From Acidovorax sp. Leaf191 (GTDB taxonomy: Bacteria; Pseudomonadota; Gammaproteobacteria; Burkholderiales; Burkholderiaceae_C), in contig NZ_LMPT01000001.1 of assembly GCF_001424425.1 (NCBI RefSeq), positions 670,137-734,136 on the forward strand: a DNA stretch of 64,000 nucleotides, in the 5' to 3' direction. The position numbers were made by a program, and so were the translations under genes. This document shows positions 62,820 through 64,000 of this stretch, piece after piece. Numbering within the stretch: position 1 is the stretch's first letter; each line of letters begins with the position of its first letter. Under the pieces are notes generated by a model. The model saw nothing but the letters and a program-made list of their open reading frames with translations. It was not told where the DNA came from and searched no databases.

Positions 62820-63428
62820 TTGAAATCCGCCAGCGCCACCACTTTTGACGAGGCCTACTACCAGCGTTTTTACTTCGACAAAAAGACCAGCGTGGTGGAC
62901 CCGGCGCACATGGAGCGGCTGGGCACGTTTGTGTGCAGCTACCTCAAGTACCTGCGGGTGCCGGTGCAGCGCGTGCTAGACGTGGGCTGCGGCATCGGGC
63001 TGTGGAAGGGCATCGTGGCGCAGCATTTTCCGCAGGCCAGCTACCAGGGCGTGGAGATCAGCAGCTACCTCTGCGAGCGCTTCGGGTGGGAGCAGGGTTC
63101 GGTGGTGGACTACGCGGCGGACAAGCCGTTCGACCTCGTCATCTGCCAGGGCGTGCTGCCCTACCTGAGCCCGCCGGACCTCAAGGCCGCGCTGCACAAC
63201 CTGGGCCGCCTCTCCCAAGGCGCGCTGTATGTGGAGGCGGTGTCGCGCGAGGACTACGAGCGCGACATCATCGACGAGGACCTGACCGACAACCGCGTGT
63301 TCCGCCACCGTGCCGATCTGTACCGCCGCGGCCTGCAAGAGGGCGCGATCGAGCTGGGCGGCGGCGTGTGGCTCAGCCGCAAAGCCGAGCTGCCGCTGTT
63401 TGCGCTGGAGCAGTCGGGTGGGCAGTAG
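62820..63428 (+). CDS. Class I SAM-dependent methyltransferase
   Basis: 202 residues. Motif I VLDVGCGIGLWKG, acidic end of beta-2 GVEISSYL, motif post-I FDLVICQGVLPYL. TTG at 62820 has AGGA upstream and precedes the conserved FDEAYYQRFYFD; ATG at 62910 would cut into this. The substrate is not known. The stop overlaps the start of the DTW gene by 11 nt, so the two are probably coupled. Confidence 0.85.
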   Translation: MKSASATTFDEAYYQRFYFDKKTSVVDPAHMERLGTFVCSYLKYLRVPVQRVLDVGCGIGLWKGIVAQHFPQASYQGVEISSYLCERFGWEQGSVVDYAADKPFDLVICQGVLPYLSPPDLKAALHNLGRLSQGALYVEAVSREDYERDIIDEDLTDNRVFRHRADLYRRGLQEGAIELGGGVWLSRKAELPLFALEQSGGQ

Positions 63429-64000
63429 CGACGCGCCGGGCGCGGCGCTGCCAGCCAGCGCTGCGCCCCACGCCGTCTCCCGCCTGCGCACCGAGCGCCT
63501 GGCCCGCAGCGCCAAGCCGTTCCTCGCGCGCGGCGGCCCCAAGGGCGTGCGTTGCGCCGGCTGCCGGCTGGTGCCCAGCCACTGCATGTGCGCGCTGCGC
63601 CCCGAGGTCCCCACGCGCGCGGGCATGTGCCTGCTGATGGCCGACATCGAGCCGCTCAAGCCCAGCAACACCGGATGGCTGATCGCCGACGTGGTGGCCG
63701 ACACGTTTGCGTTTGGCTGGGCGCGCACCGAGGTGCACCCCGGCCTGCTGGCGCTCCTGGCCGATCCGCAGTGGCAGCCCTACGTGGTGTTCCCCGGCGA
63801 GTTCGTGGCGCCGGAGCGCGTGGTCACGGAGGTCGCGCCACCGAATGGCAAGCGCCCGCTGTTCGTGCTGCTGGACGCCACCTGGCCCGAGGCGCGCAAG
63901 ATGTTCCGCAAAAGCCCCTACCTCGACCACCTGCCCGTGCTCAGCCTGCAGCCCGAGCAGCTGTCGCGCTACCACCTGCGCCGCTCCACGCGCATGGACC
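63418..64000 (+). CDS. DTW-domain protein (tRNA-uridine aminocarboxypropyltransferase-like), cut by window edge
   Basis: I translated this frame by hand from a GTG at 63418; it is open to the window end (194 codons). A CxxC-x-H-C-x-C cluster (CAGC, HCMC) near residues 50-65 and the D-A-T-W motif in LLDATWPEARKMFRKSPYL identify the DTW domain. Bacterial members (TapT/TuaA-type) place the acp group on tRNA uridine using SAM. The C-terminus is outside the window. Confidence 0.82.
   Translation, partial: MGSSDAPGAALPASAAPHAVSRLRTERLARSAKPFLARGGPKGVRCAGCRLVPSHCMCALRPEVPTRAGMCLLMADIEPLKPSNTGWLIADVVADTFAFGWARTEVHPGLLALLADPQWQPYVVFPGEFVAPERVVTEVAPPNGKRPLFVLLDATWPEARKMFRKSPYLDHLPVLSLQPEQLSRYHLRRSTRMD

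Noticed and set aside
60536..62842. 768-codon minus-strand open frame spanning the beta-propeller and regulator genes
   Set aside because: It is a shifted frame of two real genes; Arg/Gly/Ala-rich with no domain.

Overview
The window reads as chromosome of a high-GC betaproteobacterium of the family Comamonadaceae, most like Acidovorax or a close relative. The basis is the recA-recX, sucC-sucD and terC gene set, two Bug-type solute-binding proteins with a TctD/TctE regulator, strong codon bias to G/C, and a dispersed intergenic palindrome of the form ATAGCTGCT-GGCGCTT-N-AAGCGG-AGGCC that I associate with this family. No rRNA, tRNA, CRISPR array, transposase or integrase was recognised. Most genes lie on the minus strand.

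Layout. 1-2 kb: a TfpX/TfpZ-type pilin accessory gene (cut by the left edge) and two tandem type IV pilins behind a sigma-54 promoter. 2.2-9.5 kb: a signalling island read as CHASE2 Ser/Thr kinase, PP2C phosphatase, tandem-FHA protein, CHASE2 adenylate cyclase and cyclic-nucleotide phosphodiesterase. 9.7-15.4 kb: terC, sucD, sucC, recX and recA, with a type-2 argC on the opposite strand between recX and sucC. 15.6-23 kb: MarR and LysR regulators, two paralogous Bug proteins, an N-formylglutamate amidohydrolase-like gene and a TctD/TctE two-component pair; the two Bug promoters share one operator-like palindrome. 23.3-29.2 kb: SPOR protein, birA, a SET-domain methyltransferase and, divergently, topoisomerase III with a C-terminal SWIB domain; a 51-bp alternating purine-pyrimidine tract separates the last two. 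29.3-33.8 kb: AraC regulator, PEBP-like protein, DUF4124 protein, glycerophosphodiesterase lipoprotein and tyrosine phosphatase.

33.9-41.8 kb is the most accessory-looking part: a BPSL0067/Tae2-like amidase effector with three STY0301-family paralogues, a NERD-UvrD helicase followed 14 bp later by an AT-rich OLD-family ATPase/TOPRIM nuclease (a Gabija-like pair in reversed order), a decayed YdeI-family pseudogene and a class II Fic protein. Together these look like an interbacterial-competition and anti-phage island.

42-51 kb: NADP-dependent oxidoreductase, pirin with a divergent LysR gene, sbcC/sbcD and a YhcG-type PDDEXK nuclease. 51-60 kb: a peptide ABC transport operon (SBP, two permeases, two ATPases) continuing into an alpha/beta hydrolase, an M20 peptidase and a flavin reductase, with a 168-bp MITE-like element between the binding-protein gene and the first permease. 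60-64 kb: VOC protein, a beta-propeller protein with its TPR/winged-helix regulator, a methyltransferase, and a DTW-domain tRNA-modification gene cut by the right edge.
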